Source of the DNA: Ephemerocybe angulata
Lineage: Eukaryota > Basidiomycota > Agaricomycetes > Agaricales > Psathyrellaceae
Direction of reading: 5' to 3'
Assembly (NCBI GenBank): GCA_013368325.1
Contig: JAACJK010000222.1
Coordinates: 62,001 to 126,000, forward strand
DNA: 64,000 nt
Of this stretch, positions 23,004 to 32,964 are shown in pieces; position 1 is the stretch's first letter; each line of letters starts with the position of its first letter. The notes beneath the pieces are model-generated. The model saw only the letters and a program-made list of their open reading frames with translations. It had not been told where the DNA came from and ran no database searches. A program made the translations under genes and the position numbers.

Positions 23004-23360
23004 TCAGCCCCTAGAACCCCGCCTGGCTTCTAGCTCTATCAGAGCCCAGAGCAGCGGGGGACTGGCAGGGAAGAGCGCGACGTTGTTGTACACGGAACTC
23101 TGGGGAACACACGGCCAAGCACCCGGTGGGGCAGGGACGGAGGAAATACAACTTGCCTCTCGCTCGACGACTCGCTCTGGCTGCGACCAGTAGCGCCGGC
23201 ACCTGCACAGCGCCTCGCCAGCAGGGCCTTGCATATGGTCAGGGGCATGGGACGGGCTGAGGTAGCAGTCTAAGCCACCGCAGTCCTGCTGCGTGTCCCC
23301 AATGAAGGACAAGTGGCCGCATTCCGCGAACCTGGTAAAGCGGAGTTTTCGGTTGCACAT
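23004..23360 (-). CDS. Small Cys-rich protein of a mushroom-type family of unknown function
   Basis: An unspliced reading frame of 118 residues starting at ATG 23360. The N-terminal 70 residues carry a spaced Cys/His/Arg pattern: MCNRKLRFTRFAECGHLSF, then DCGGLDCYLS, then CRCRRYWSQPERVV. I recall short proteins of this pattern as common, uncharacterised agaricomycete hypotheticals; that is memory, not a search. The cysteine spacing could bind a metal. The frame is open upstream to 23603, so a longer N-terminus cannot be excluded. A GC-AG intron is also possible, because a perfect AG|GCAAGT stands just after ERVVERE and would change the C-terminus. I do not know its function. Confidence 0.5.
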   Translation of the reverse strand: MCNRKLRFTRFAECGHLSFIGDTQQDCGGLDCYLSPSHAPDHMQGPAGEALCRCRRYWSQPERVVEREASCISSVPAPPGAWPCVPQSSVYNNVALFPASPPLLWALIELEARRGSRG

Positions 23361-24732
23361 TTCCCCGGTAAACGCGTAGTACGAGAGGTAGCTGTACGGC
23401 TGTTCAGTAAGTGAGACGAGGGCGCTGGAGTTGCAAGGATAGTGACCTTTTTGAACCGTAGGTAGGCTTTGAAAGGGGGTTTTATGTTTTGGGGGACGGG
23501 CTTCGCTCGGGCTTGAAGCTCGAGGAGGCAGAGAGCGGCGAGCTTGTCGGAGTAGCCGAGGAGGATGTCGTATGGGTGTATGAGTCAACGACAGCTGTAT
23601 CAAGAGGCTCGGAAGGTCTGGGATATCGAATGCGGTAGGGCCTTTGCTGTGGGGGCTGCAGAAGTGGGGCGCGATGGGGACCTTTTATACTGTTTTCACC
23701 TTCGCAGCAAGTATTTGAGGACACAGAAGCTGTTCGATCGTAAGGTCGGCCGCCCCTTACTTCATTAGAAGCGCCACGGAGTTATCTACGAAGCCAGGAT
23801 GACGGACATTTGGCAAGGCTATCGGGGCAAGGAAGGGTATGAGCGTGGAAGACGGCGTCTGAGGTGCATTGTCCTGCATTTCCGCGTAAATTCAAAGGTA
23901 CCGCCAATCTTGCCCACATTTCTCGCCGAAAGGCCGTCGAGGACAATGCCTTGAGGCTGAATTTCCGATGATTAAGGTTCAGGACATGTCCGCCGGTAGG
24001 ATGGGAGCAGTTGCAAGAGAGCGTGCGGACGAGTGCTTCATTGATCAGTGTTTGGAACCCAACATTTAGCCACCCCTTCTACCCGCGATTACTGGGCCAC
24101 AAAGATGGAGCTGAATCCATCTGCCTGAAATAGAGGGATCACATCCTATCATCTTATATCACTCTTGGAAAGGAGGTTACTACATGTAAAGAACACCGAC
24201 CGATCAGCTTCACTCCGTGTTGTGGAACGACGACGGACCCGGTTCCCATATTCGATGTGATAATGACCTCCTCAAGGCTCTAGCTCGAAGACTTCATGCT
24301 AAATATTGTGCGTCTGATTGGTAAAATTTCCGCCAATGCGCTTTGTATCATTCAGCATCCCAACATTCGAGGTATGGGTATCGGTGACTGTGTCTTCCCA
24401 GACTGATGAACTCATGGAACACATTCCACTTAGTTCCAGGTATTTTTGCACGGATCTCCAGTGGCTGGCACAAAGCTCGCTTGTGAGGAGGATAAGAGAT
24501 GGAAGTGTTTCGAGGGTTGATCTGTCACATTTGGTATTTCTGAAAGAGAAAGAAATAAGTAGGGCAGTGAGCAAGGTGATGGAAGGGGCGTACGATCGTT
24601 AGACGGCTTTAAAGTGGATTTTCGAGGTCCACGACCCTGAGGACCCACAAAACAAGGGGCCTGAAGGATGAGGAGGTGGTGGAGCCAAGGGAAGTTGGCA
24701 CGGCGGAGGTCGGAGGTGGCGATGAGTGGCCG

Positions 24733-25512
24733 TTATCTTGATCTGAGGCTCTCATACCCATGCCATTGAACAAAATACTGGTATCCCGAAATGATATTGA
24801 GCGAGAGAGGAAGAGGGGGAAGAGGCAAGTGCACAATACCAGATTTAGAAAACTCTAAGAGAAAGGCCTTAATCTCCGTCTCTGCCTCGTTCTTATAATC
24901 CCAGAAGTAGTGAGGTAGAAATTTGAAATTGGGCGCTCTCACAGGCTCATATAACGCCAGAAACCCATCCCACGAAGGCCCACCAGTCATTATCGTATTC
25001 TGGGATGAGAAATCTATCCGAGGAACGTCAGCCTCTCTCCCCTCAGCCCTTGGGATCCGACGATGAGGATATCCTCCTTGCTTTGACATGCTGAGGCAAT
25101 GCACTTCTTGCAGCGCCGAGGTCCTGGTGCGCTGTACTCGAATGCGAACGGACGTTCCAGCGGTACCGAAGCACACAGAGTTGCTGCACTCTCGCCGTGT
25201 CAACCACTCTCGCCGTGTCAACCTATATCTGCCATGTTGAGAAGATTGGCGCCCAAAGCATAGGCAGAATTCCCCGCCTCCAGAGTCCAGAAGAGATAGA
25301 TGATGACCTTTGAAGAGAGATGCCATCTCGATGTCATTGGCCCCCAGCTGCTTTATCATCCCGCTTCGACTACGCCTGTGGACTCGGAGTTGGTAGGTCC
25401 GCTGGTGAATATTTATGTTCTTGACGCCCGACAGTGACAGTTCCGGATTGAGCGCAGTGGGCGCACGGGCCAAAAAGCCCGGGAAACCAGATCCGCAAAT
25501 TCGCAGCCGCAT
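24733..25512 (-). CDS. Uncertain 259-codon open frame, no known family
   Basis: A continuous minus-strand frame. Its distal part (TGGPSWDGFLALYEPVRAPN and FKFLPHYFWDYKNEAETEIK) has plausible protein composition. The proximal part contains the translated 18-bp tandem repeat (RLTRREWLTRREC) and looks random. No domain or splice structure was recognised. It may be a fragment or chance. Confidence 0.2.
   Translation of the reverse strand: MRLRICGSGFPGFLARAPTALNPELSLSGVKNINIHQRTYQLRVHRRSRSGMIKQLGANDIEMASLFKGHHLSLLDSGGGEFCLCFGRQSSQHGRYRLTRREWLTRRECSNSVCFGTAGTSVRIRVQRTRTSALQEVHCLSMSKQGGYPHRRIPRAEGREADVPRIDFSSQNTIMTGGPSWDGFLALYEPVRAPNFKFLPHYFWDYKNEAETEIKAFLLEFSKSGIVHLPLPPLPLSLNIISGYQYFVQWHGYESLRSR
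25187..25222. repeat. Perfect 18-bp tandem duplication
   Basis: CACTCTCGCCGTGTCAAC occurs at 25187-25204 and again at 25205-25222 without mismatch. Confidence 0.9.
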
Positions 25513-26253
25513 ATTCGCAGGTCAGCGACTGTGGGAACCTTTCCGGCAAACGCCGCCAATCGTCAATTTCCCCGCCCTGCCAACTTCGACTTGGTACACA
25601 TTCCTTTTACTATTCGCCGTAGTCCATTCTTCGCCCGCATTGAATGAACCTATACCCATATTCTTTTGACATATGTAACCCAGAACCACATCTTAATCGA
25701 TAATCAACATACTATCCTGTGTGCCTTCATGCTCCGACAGCACATACATCTGTCTTATATATCCTGGGGACACGGCAGACACGATGTCCCAGACGTGCTC
25801 TGTCACTATATGCAAACTGTATGTGTTTGCCTCAAAATTGACCGACCTTATCATTTAGCCCTTTGTTGTACTTGCCCTTGCGGGAAGAGATTTACGCCTC
25901 ATAAACAGAAGTGAGGATACAGTACTTGTCGCCACCACCTGTAGATTGTGTGCAAAATCGTTTTGCTGTGAACCGAAATATTGGAAGCGCAAGGCCGACA
26001 GCGAGGGGTCCAGCGCCAAACGAAAGGGTCGAAGGCGAAGGCGAGGTCATTGATCTTGCGACCAAAGAGTATGCCGTCAACGGTCAGGCTGCGAGCGGAG
26101 GGCGGGGACATGGCTTCGGCGGCCCCTACATAAATGATCACCTTGGCTAGGAATCGAACCCTCGATCGGCTCGTGGCCGACCTGCGAATTGCGAATTGCG
26201 AATTGCGAACTGCGAATCTGCGGATCTCGTTTCCCGGGTGTCCTCGCACGGGC
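25462..26253. mobile_element. Possible non-autonomous inverted-repeat transposon with 9-bp flanking duplication
   Basis: Two imperfect inverted arms face each other. The left arm at 25478-25523 contains CCCGGGAAACCAGATCCGCA and ends ATTCGCAGGTC. The reverse complement of the right arm (26178-26239) contains CCCGGGAAACGAGATCCGCA and also ends ATTCGCAGGTC. Just outside them the 9-mer CGCACGGGC occurs in direct orientation at 25462-25470 and 26245-26253, as a target-site duplication would. Nine-base duplications are typical of Mutator-like elements. The roughly 770 bp between encode no transposase, so a MITE or deletion derivative is the fitting class. The outermost 6-7 bp of the two arms do not match, which weakens the call. 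Confidence 0.42.
26183..26217. repeat. Five-unit 7-bp tandem array
   Basis: The unit TGCGAAT is repeated five times (one unit reads TGCGAAC) at 26183-26217, inside the right arm of the candidate inverted-repeat element. The left arm carries shorter, degenerate copies, so the array seems to have expanded on one side. Confidence 0.85.
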
Positions 26254-26661
26254 GCATTGTCTCGGCAGGCACTCGGCAACGCTGATATCAATACGATCAA
26301 AGGCGCGGCGCGCCATGGGCACATCGTCATCGCCGCGGTCAACCTAGACTCGTGAACGGTCGGCGTCGTCTGCCTCAAGTCTGCCTTCCACCGTCGACCT
26401 GACTCCGAGTCTGGAACACTCTCCGAGGCCATCGAACCCTGCCAATTACTCAGCTATTCCACCGTGCTGATCCTTATAACGCCTCTCACCTGATTAGCGC
26501 ACATGTGAAAAGAGGCTGACTGGCATAACATTCGAGTCGGAGGGATGGCTGTCGCTGGACCGTATTGGATTTTCACCGGATTACAGGGTATCCCCGGGGA
26601 ACCAATTCGCGGAATGCCCCATTAGCCGTCGAAGAACCTTTCCTTCTCACTGACATTGTTA

Positions 26662-26667
26662 TATAAA
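26662..26667 (+). promoter_or_regulatory. TATA box of the first tandem GST gene
   Basis: TATAAA lies 74 bp upstream of the start codon at 26736. The second GST copy has the same element at 28524-28529, 67 bp upstream of its ATG, so the core promoter appears to have been duplicated with the gene. Confidence 0.6.
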
Positions 26668-26735
26668 GGATGAAAGAGAGACATGTGCTCTTCTCAGTTC
26701 TTTCCCCCCGTCCCATTTGCTTGTCGGAATCCCAA

Positions 26736-27727
26736 ATGGCTGAGACTGATGAACATTCCCCTACCTTGGTCCTTCACTATCTCGAGAATTCTCGTTCTCA
26801 CAGGATTCTTTGGCTGCTGGTACCCAACTCCATTCGCTGCGTTTACTGCTATGGCTGACTGGCATCCGTGAAGGAGGAACTAGGCGTTCCATACACCCTC
26901 AAAGTATATAAACGGACTGCTGTTGGCCTTGCGCCTCCAGAATTACACAAAGTGCACCCTCTAGGCAAAGCGCCCGTCTTGACCGATGGACCCTTGATGC
27001 TTGCTGAGACAGCCTTTATCGTTGGTGAGCCAAACCCACGCTCTTAGAAGCTCTCTAAAGTTGACGGCTTCTTCCAGAATATCTGATCTCGAAGTATGGA
27101 AAGGAAAAGTTCAGAATAAGTGACGAGTCTTCTCAGGCGTGGAGAGATAACGTATTCTGTGAATCTCTGGGCGCTTCTAAGTTGAGATTGAAGAATAGCA
27201 CTGACATCACCCCCAGATACACACTACGCGGAGGGCTCTGTCCAACCCCCAATTATCCGCAGATATGTGAACAATAAATTCGTCAACCATGTCCCCATAT
27301 TTCTACGGCCCGTAGCTAGGGTCCTGTTCAACAAATTTGACGTCGCTACGATTGCGCCAGACCTGGAGAAGCACGGTAAACTCGTGCGTATTCACACTCT
27401 ATTCATCGACGCTCAGACTATAAGTCACCTTTAGATCGAGAGCCACCTCGAGGTCGTCGAATCGAAAGGCGGTTGGTTTGCTGGAACCGGAGAAGACAAG
27501 CCCACCTCTGCTGACTTCATGATGTCCTTTACCCTTGAAACCTTCCTCAAAGTTGCCCCTGAGTTTGTTGGCCCCAAGACCAAGGAGTATGTGAAGAGAC
27601 TTGAGGCGCGGCCTGCGTATCAGCGGGTGAGCTTCCAAACCTAGCATGGCATCCTATTGACCGTATACTGAAACGTTCTTAGGCGACGGAAAAGGCAGGA
27701 GGATACTTGTTCCTTTACAAGGATTAG
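26736..27727 (+). CDS. Glutathione S-transferase, tandem copy 1
   Basis: A 239-residue GST from six exons (26736-26819, 26874-27024, 27078-27158, 27217-27383, 27435-27626, 27683-27727). The N-terminal thioredoxin-like domain runs from LVLHYLENSRSHRILWLLEE through HPLGKAPVLTDG to the Glu-Thr pair of MLAETAFIVEYLISKYG that contacts glutathione. The helical C-terminal domain has THYAEGSVQPP and ADFMMSFTLETFL. This is the fungal GTT1-like type, which conjugates or reduces electrophiles with glutathione. Exon phases and positions are the same as in the copy 0.9 kb downstream, showing a tandem duplication. An N-terminal extension (MAETDEHS) is longer than in copy 2. Confidence 0.92.
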
Positions 27728-28590
27728 CTCTGGTGGACGCTTTTGCCGTGCTATTGCGCTCATCGTTCAGACTTGGGTCGCTTGGCCTTCAGATACCTCC
27801 TCAACCAAAGCTGTTTATGTATTACTGGTGTTTTTATTCCCTGAGGCCTGATCGTTCCTACTACATTTTCACAAACAATTTCCGAATGAGCGTGGTTGAA
27901 TACGTTTCAGCTCGCAGGCTTGTTTTCTCGCTTGCGCCTGTTCTTTCACAGTTCAATTTGCCCTCTCAATGTTCAACTGCAAAATGTTTGAACGGTCCGA
28001 TACTGTCCTCTGCTTCGTCGAAAAATCGCGTTTAAGGCGGAATGAGCTCAAGAATGTGACCTCTCTCCGTCACTTTTCTCTATTATCCCCAGGCCCCTAA
28101 CTTGCCAATGATCGACGCGGCTATATTTGCGCCCAATTTGGAAAAAACATGGCCAGCATGTCTTTGATCCTTTTTGGCGTTGTACCGCCACGGGCGCTTA
28201 TTCATGGAAAGTAGGAGCAAAATGGCTTCGAGGCAGAGTTTACAGGTATACAGCTGGGTCCCTGGCACCGGGTGAGACGGAAGCAGGATTCTGGCGCCAC
28301 TCCCACAGACCTGATGGCGACTCTGGTTACTGGTGACTAATACCAGGCTGCGTACCATGCATACAAGCGCCTTACCATCGACAACACGCATGTCTCTCGT
28401 GGAAACTGCCGGGTATTAGAACTGAGCATCTGATTTATCACGCAGCATTCACACCCGAGCCCGATTTCGGATTGACGAAGGGTTCACATTGCGCCTTCTC
28501 CGTAGATCTCGGAGTTTGTTTCGTATAAAGTCTAGAGGAGACTTGCGTTACCCTTCTTTCTAGCGATCAGCTTGTTAAACATTTTCAAGC
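27728..28590. other. Intergenic region between the tandem GST genes
   Basis: 3' flank of copy 1 and promoter of copy 2, including its TATA box at 28524-28529. Short frames on both strands show no family resemblance. I see no remnant GST exon here. Confidence 0.5.
28524..28529 (+). promoter_or_regulatory. TATA box of the second tandem GST gene
   Basis: TATAAA lies 67 bp upstream of the start codon at 28591, at nearly the same distance as in the first copy. Confidence 0.6.
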
Positions 28591-29595
28591 ATGGCAGACT
28601 CGGGTATTGTCCTCCACCACCTGGAGAACTCGCGCTCTCATAGGATACTCTGGCTCTTGGTAAGATGTTCTTCTCTGTTTGCGAGAGAGCCATAGCTGAC
28701 AATGTCCATTGCACAGGAAGAGCTTGGAGTTCCTTACACTGTTAAAGAATACAAGAGAGGTCCAGACAGGCATGCTCCCAAGGAACTGTACGAAGTCAAC
28801 CCCCTGGGCAAGTCCCCAGTAATCACAGACGGAGGGCGTACCATTGCAGAGAGCGGCGTTATCGTAGGTACGAAGGTTCACGGGGAACCGACCTCTGCAC
28901 GCGCTCGGTTGACTCACCCATGTCAATACGACAGAATACCTCATCGCCCGTTATGGGAAGGAGAAGTTCGGAATCAAGACGGACGAGACCTCCCAGGAAT
29001 GGATAGACAACAAGTTTTGTAAGTCTCTGCGCGTGCTGGGCATCCCGAAACCCAATGTTCACCAAAAATTCCATGCCACCAGTCACGCATTATGCGGAGG
29101 GCTCTGTGGCGCCTAACCTCATCCAGCGCCTATTGCGGGTGGAGGTCCCTAAGAAGGTCCCATTTGTCGTCCGCCCACTTATCAACGCTGTGTTTGGAAA
29201 GGTTGACGCCAGCCTGACCGCGCCAGACTTGGAGAAACATGGCAAATATGTGCGCAAGTTATCTTTATTTCACGCCATACAGGATATTGACTCTCATGAA
29301 TAGATTGAGAATCAACTCACCAAGGTCGAGTCGAAAGGTGGCTGGCTCGCTGGAACCGCTGGGCCCACTTCGGCAGATTTCATGATGTCTGTTACACTCC
29401 AGCTATTCTTGGAACGTGCACCAGAATACGTTGGTCCCAAGACCAAAGAATACGTAAAGAGGATCCAAGAACGCCCTGCGTACAAGAAGGTAAGGGCTCA
29501 GTTAAGCAGGGAAGTGTTGCATTTCTCTGACATACCTTTCCTGATAGACTCTGGAAGGACCAGGAGGAGACTTTGCCTACCTGTACAAAGGTTGA
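28591..29595 (+). CDS. Glutathione S-transferase, tandem copy 2
   Basis: A 234-residue GST from six exons (28591-28659, 28717-28867, 28935-29018, 29083-29249, 29304-29489, 29548-29595). It parallels copy 1 block for block: IVLHHLENSRSHRILWLLEE, NPLGKSPVITDG, TIAESGVIVEYLIARYG, THYAEGSVAPNLIQRLL and ADFMMSVTLQLFL. Here the glutathione-contacting pair reads Glu-Ser rather than Glu-Thr, a common variant. All five introns fall at the same positions and phases as in copy 1. The two copies differ enough in the mid region (for example KVDASLTAPDLEKHG versus KFDVATIAPDLEKHG) that substrate range may differ. Role in detoxification is inferred from family. Confidence 0.92.
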
Positions 29596-30506
29596 TCATG
29601 GAAAATGTGTTTCCAGGGCTCGAACCAGCGATCCATGACGTCGTATGCTAGTTACCCCTATTCGAGAATGCGGAAGAAGTCGCCTTTGATTCTTACCTTC
29701 TTATCATCGCGCCGCTGCCACAGTACTATAAAAACCAAAAAATTGCCCTCCTCTTTCCAGTAACTCTCGACCAAGCCACTGTCATGCATACGTGTAACCT
29801 GCTGAAAACAGACATGTTCCTGAAGAATGAAGGGCAAAGCCATGCCGTCCGCAGTTCGTACGCTGACACATCTTCTCCATCTTCGACCAGGCAGCCAGAA
29901 CCAGACCCGTCTCCCTCAATACAGGAAGTTCCTCGCCTGCGAAGTGTCAAGAGAGTCAGTGGAAACTGCGCTCTTAAGAGATCGCATTTTAGCGGCTCCG
30001 ACGCTGCGCATTGCCAACAACTGATTTCGCATGCCTCGATATCCAGCGTAGAAACCAAATCATCGAAGCTACAGCCCCCATTTTTTCTGGGATCCCTCTT
30101 CCTGCTCCAGCGAGGTCCCCAGCCCAGGATCGTCGACTCCAGTCGAACTCCAGTGCCTAGTTCAGTTTCCAAGAGTTTCGCTATCACACCATCGCCATAA
30201 ACGGACCTTTTCCTGACGCTCAACCCTCCTGATATCACATCACACTCTTGAAGTCAGAGGCAGTCCACCTCTGCTCTCTTAGCTCTTTACAACCTCAGCT
30301 CTTCACCTTCACGGCGCACGCAGGTTCAAGGGGCTGCACACGGGCTCAAGGCAGTGACTGGTTGTTGATAGATTGCCGGAACGACGTGCGTAGAACTATC
30401 ACTCTTCGCGGTTAGACGCTCTAACCTTTTAACGGGCTCGCTTAGTGCAGGGCCTTCCACATCCCCGGACCACGTCTCCCTGTCCTCGAAACATCGTCCT
30501 GAAAAG
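29596..30506. other. Intergenic region upstream of the intronless membrane-protein gene
   Basis: Overlapping frames of 138 codons (plus, 29784-30200) and 170 codons (minus, 29726-30238) cover part of it. Neither has a recognisable family or clear codon character, so I call no gene. Confidence 0.45.
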
Positions 30507-32249
30507 ATGATAACCCTTCCTAAAGACGAGGAAGCCAAATTCGAATCCCAGCGCAGCCGTCTGTCGCCGTCGTCTCCGAGCAGCAGTCGATCCATACCCT
30601 TCCGCGACTCGGACCCCTCTGAAAATGATGCGCTCCTAGGAGACGACGACATCCACAATGGCTGGCGGTCAGGCGGGCGGAGCGAAGAGGGCTCCCCTAC
30701 CTCCGTTCGCGGGAGCACTCGAGGGCGAGCTATCCTAGGAGAACCAGAACACGGAGCACACGGCATCGACTTCTCGAATGCGGGACCACCCCCGAGCTTC
30801 GCCCCATACCAAGCAGAGTACTTCGAAGTGGGGAACGAGGACATCTGCTCGCACGACCCGCATCTCAACTCGGACGGCGAAGCGCTCTACCGCTTTATCC
30901 TCGCTCGCGCACAGCGCCCGCCCTTCATGCGCGTCCATATCGGCGGGACACACACGGAGCATAAGACCCGCTGGGTCACTCGTACGAATCACGATGGCCG
31001 CAGTCGACAGGAGCTAGAAAACTACTCTGAGACAGTGACAGATTTCTCGTTCTGCGTCGATATCAAGCCGGTGATATACACCACTAGGTCATCGGACGGG
31101 ACTGTGAGTGGCCCCGTGCCCATTGACCCTATCCACTGGTCCGTGGGGGACCATATTCCTGCTTATAGAGGGAAGATGGTGAAGGAGATTGAGGCGGTGT
31201 CCGTTCCCGGTTTGGGGGGTGTGAGGAGGGAGAAAAGGGCAGCGAAGCGGAAGGAAAAGAAGGCTCGGTCGAGATGGGTAGAGGAAGTCAGTGCAAAGGG
31301 CTTGCCACCGTGGTGCGAAGAGCGTGACGTTGACTTCGAGAGCGGCAACACGTCTTCCCTCATGACTCTGAACGGATCCATGTCTCCTCAGCTTGGCCGG
31401 GGATCTGGATCAAGCAACCCTTGGGTGGAGAGTCTTGCGGAGATCGAGAAATCTCCACTGCGCAGCTCTAAAACGCTTCGTCAATGGGCAGACGAGTACT
31501 GCGCGAGCCCGAAGCGGCTCAAGGAGTTTGTCTATGTGCAAGAGCTCTACGGGTGGAACATGGAGCAGATTGAGAGTGCGATCCGCTCGACCATCCTTGC
31601 GACACCCTACAATGGAGATCTAGAGATCCATTTTACCAAACACCGATCCAAAATTTACATTCGTCCAGATAATGGGCTCTCGAGGATGCTATCCAACAAA
31701 TGGCTTTATTTCCTCTCAATTATATTCCTCATATTCCCTTTCATCTGGCTTTTCAAACGCTTCCATTCGCGCGGTGGGGGACGTTGGGAAGTCTGCGGTG
31801 GCGCATACCCACTTAAAAGATGGGTGCCTCTAGAAGATGAAAACGAAGAGGGCCGGGGCGCTAACGGCGATGCATCTCTCCCACCTTACATGCCTTACGA
31901 GGACGCGACACCCACCTACCCGATAAGCTCCTCATGGCATCAACAACAGCCTTCAACCCCAGGCTCTTCCGCCCGCGCTTTGGCTCGTACGCCCATGTCG
32001 ATCCCAAACGCAGGGGACAACCCATTCAGTGCACCGCCGATGTCGCGCACGAGGTCGACTTCGTCGCGCGTTATGCAAACCGCGTCTGGGCCGAAGAAGC
32101 TTCTTGGTCTCAGGGAGGGGGAGTGGTTCAGGAGGTGGGAGAAGACTATCACCAGGGCGGTCCTGGTGAGGTACCAATCACATGAACCTTTACCTGAAGC
32201 TGGTGCTGCGACAGGGTCGGCGATGGCGTTGGACGGTTATTTTGCTTAA
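30507..32249 (+). CDS. Intronless 580-residue single-pass membrane protein of unknown function
   Basis: One uninterrupted frame, unusual among the intron-rich neighbours. Residues 1-90 are Ser/Asp-rich and disordered. A structured region follows (about 95-230), including PPPSFAPYQAEYFEVGNEDI, PHLNSDGEALYRFILARAQR, SETVTDFSFCVDIKPVIYTT and DPIHWSVGDHIPAYRGKMVK. A second block (about 310-395) has KRLKEFVYVQELYGWNMEQI and YNGDLEIHFTKHRSKIYIRP. One hydrophobic helix at about residues 396-420 (LYFLSIIFLIFPFIWLFKRF) is followed by GRWEVCGGAYPLKRWVPL and a disordered tail. The aspartate-rich start argues against a signal peptide, so the long N-terminal part is probably cytosolic. I recognise no family and assign no function. 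Confidence 0.72.
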   Translation: MITLPKDEEAKFESQRSRLSPSSPSSSRSIPFRDSDPSENDALLGDDDIHNGWRSGGRSEEGSPTSVRGSTRGRAILGEPEHGAHGIDFSNAGPPPSFAPYQAEYFEVGNEDICSHDPHLNSDGEALYRFILARAQRPPFMRVHIGGTHTEHKTRWVTRTNHDGRSRQELENYSETVTDFSFCVDIKPVIYTTRSSDGTVSGPVPIDPIHWSVGDHIPAYRGKMVKEIEAVSVPGLGGVRREKRAAKRKEKKARSRWVEEVSAKGLPPWCEERDVDFESGNTSSLMTLNGSMSPQLGRGSGSSNPWVESLAEIEKSPLRSSKTLRQWADEYCASPKRLKEFVYVQELYGWNMEQIESAIRSTILATPYNGDLEIHFTKHRSKIYIRPDNGLSRMLSNKWLYFLSIIFLIFPFIWLFKRFHSRGGGRWEVCGGAYPLKRWVPLEDENEEGRGANGDASLPPYMPYEDATPTYPISSSWHQQQPSTPGSSARALARTPMSIPNAGDNPFSAPPMSRTRSTSSRVMQTASGPKKLLGLREGEWFRRWEKTITRAVLVRYQSHEPLPEAGAATGSAMALDGYFA

Positions 32250-32964
32250 GCTCCGTGTGAAGGAGCTCCTCTATGAACGGACTCATATTTTTTATATTCT
32301 GTTAGCTTTGCTCTCACCCATGCTGCCTTGCCGTTCCTTTCTATTTCATTTACACGTCTTTCAGTATCGCATTTACTTGTAATAGTATCCTCCTGTAGCT
32401 ACATCCCGTTTCACCCCAACTTAATCATGATTAACTTGATACCCTTCGACGGAATTAGGAGAATGGGTCTGTGCAAGGTCTGTGTGTATGTGTGTGAGAG
32501 AGAGAGAACGGGAAGTTACGAATTAGATTTTAAAGTACATCACTTGACCAGAACTATTGGTACGAAAACAACCGGGTAGATAGTGTAGCTGTTTGGTTGG
32601 TTGTGGTTCACGAAATGAAGAAACTCGAAGGAGTATGTATGCCGTACATGAAGAAAATAACGAGGACAGCGGTCTGAAAGAGAGAAGAATAAAAAACCAT
32701 CACGCATCGTGTTTCCGGGAGAAGATGAAGAAGGCAGGGTATGAGGTATGACATGCGAATTGCAAGAGGCAGATCCAAGAATAAGTAGGGGGAAATTGCT
32801 TCTGGATCTCGAAGGATCCGTAGGTAAGAAGCATAAATAGACGCGAGCGAGTCAATGCAGAACCCTCTATTGTCTAGCCAAAGAAAATAAAAAAGACTGT
32901 CAAGAACGGCAGCAAGAGAAAGAAAGAGAATTATCAGCATCCATCCATCCGCTCGTTATAACAC
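32250..32964. other. Intergenic region between convergent genes
   Basis: 3' flanks of the intronless gene and of the GT31 gene. It contains a GT/GA dinucleotide-rich stretch at about 32478-32510. No gene seen. Confidence 0.5.

Larger units (their letters stand above)
23361..26735. other. Gene-poor region with short repeats and a possible mobile element
   Basis: About 3.4 kb without a recognisable conserved gene. The longest frame is the minus-strand one at 24733-25512, listed separately. Structure seen: a perfect 18-bp tandem repeat at 25187-25222, an inverted-repeat pair at 25478-25523 and 26178-26239 flanked by a 9-bp direct repeat, and a 7-bp tandem array at 26183-26217. The last 75 bp hold the TATA box of the first GST gene. 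Confidence 0.5.

Noticed and set aside
26100..26185. tRNA gene on the minus strand
   Set aside because: Only a T-arm-like sequence is present; no matching acceptor stem, D-arm or anticodon arm.
25899..26432. 177-codon minus-strand frame across the inverted-repeat element
   Set aside because: It includes the translated 7-bp array (RNSQFAIR-type repeats) and has no recognisable domain; it is a by-product of repeats.
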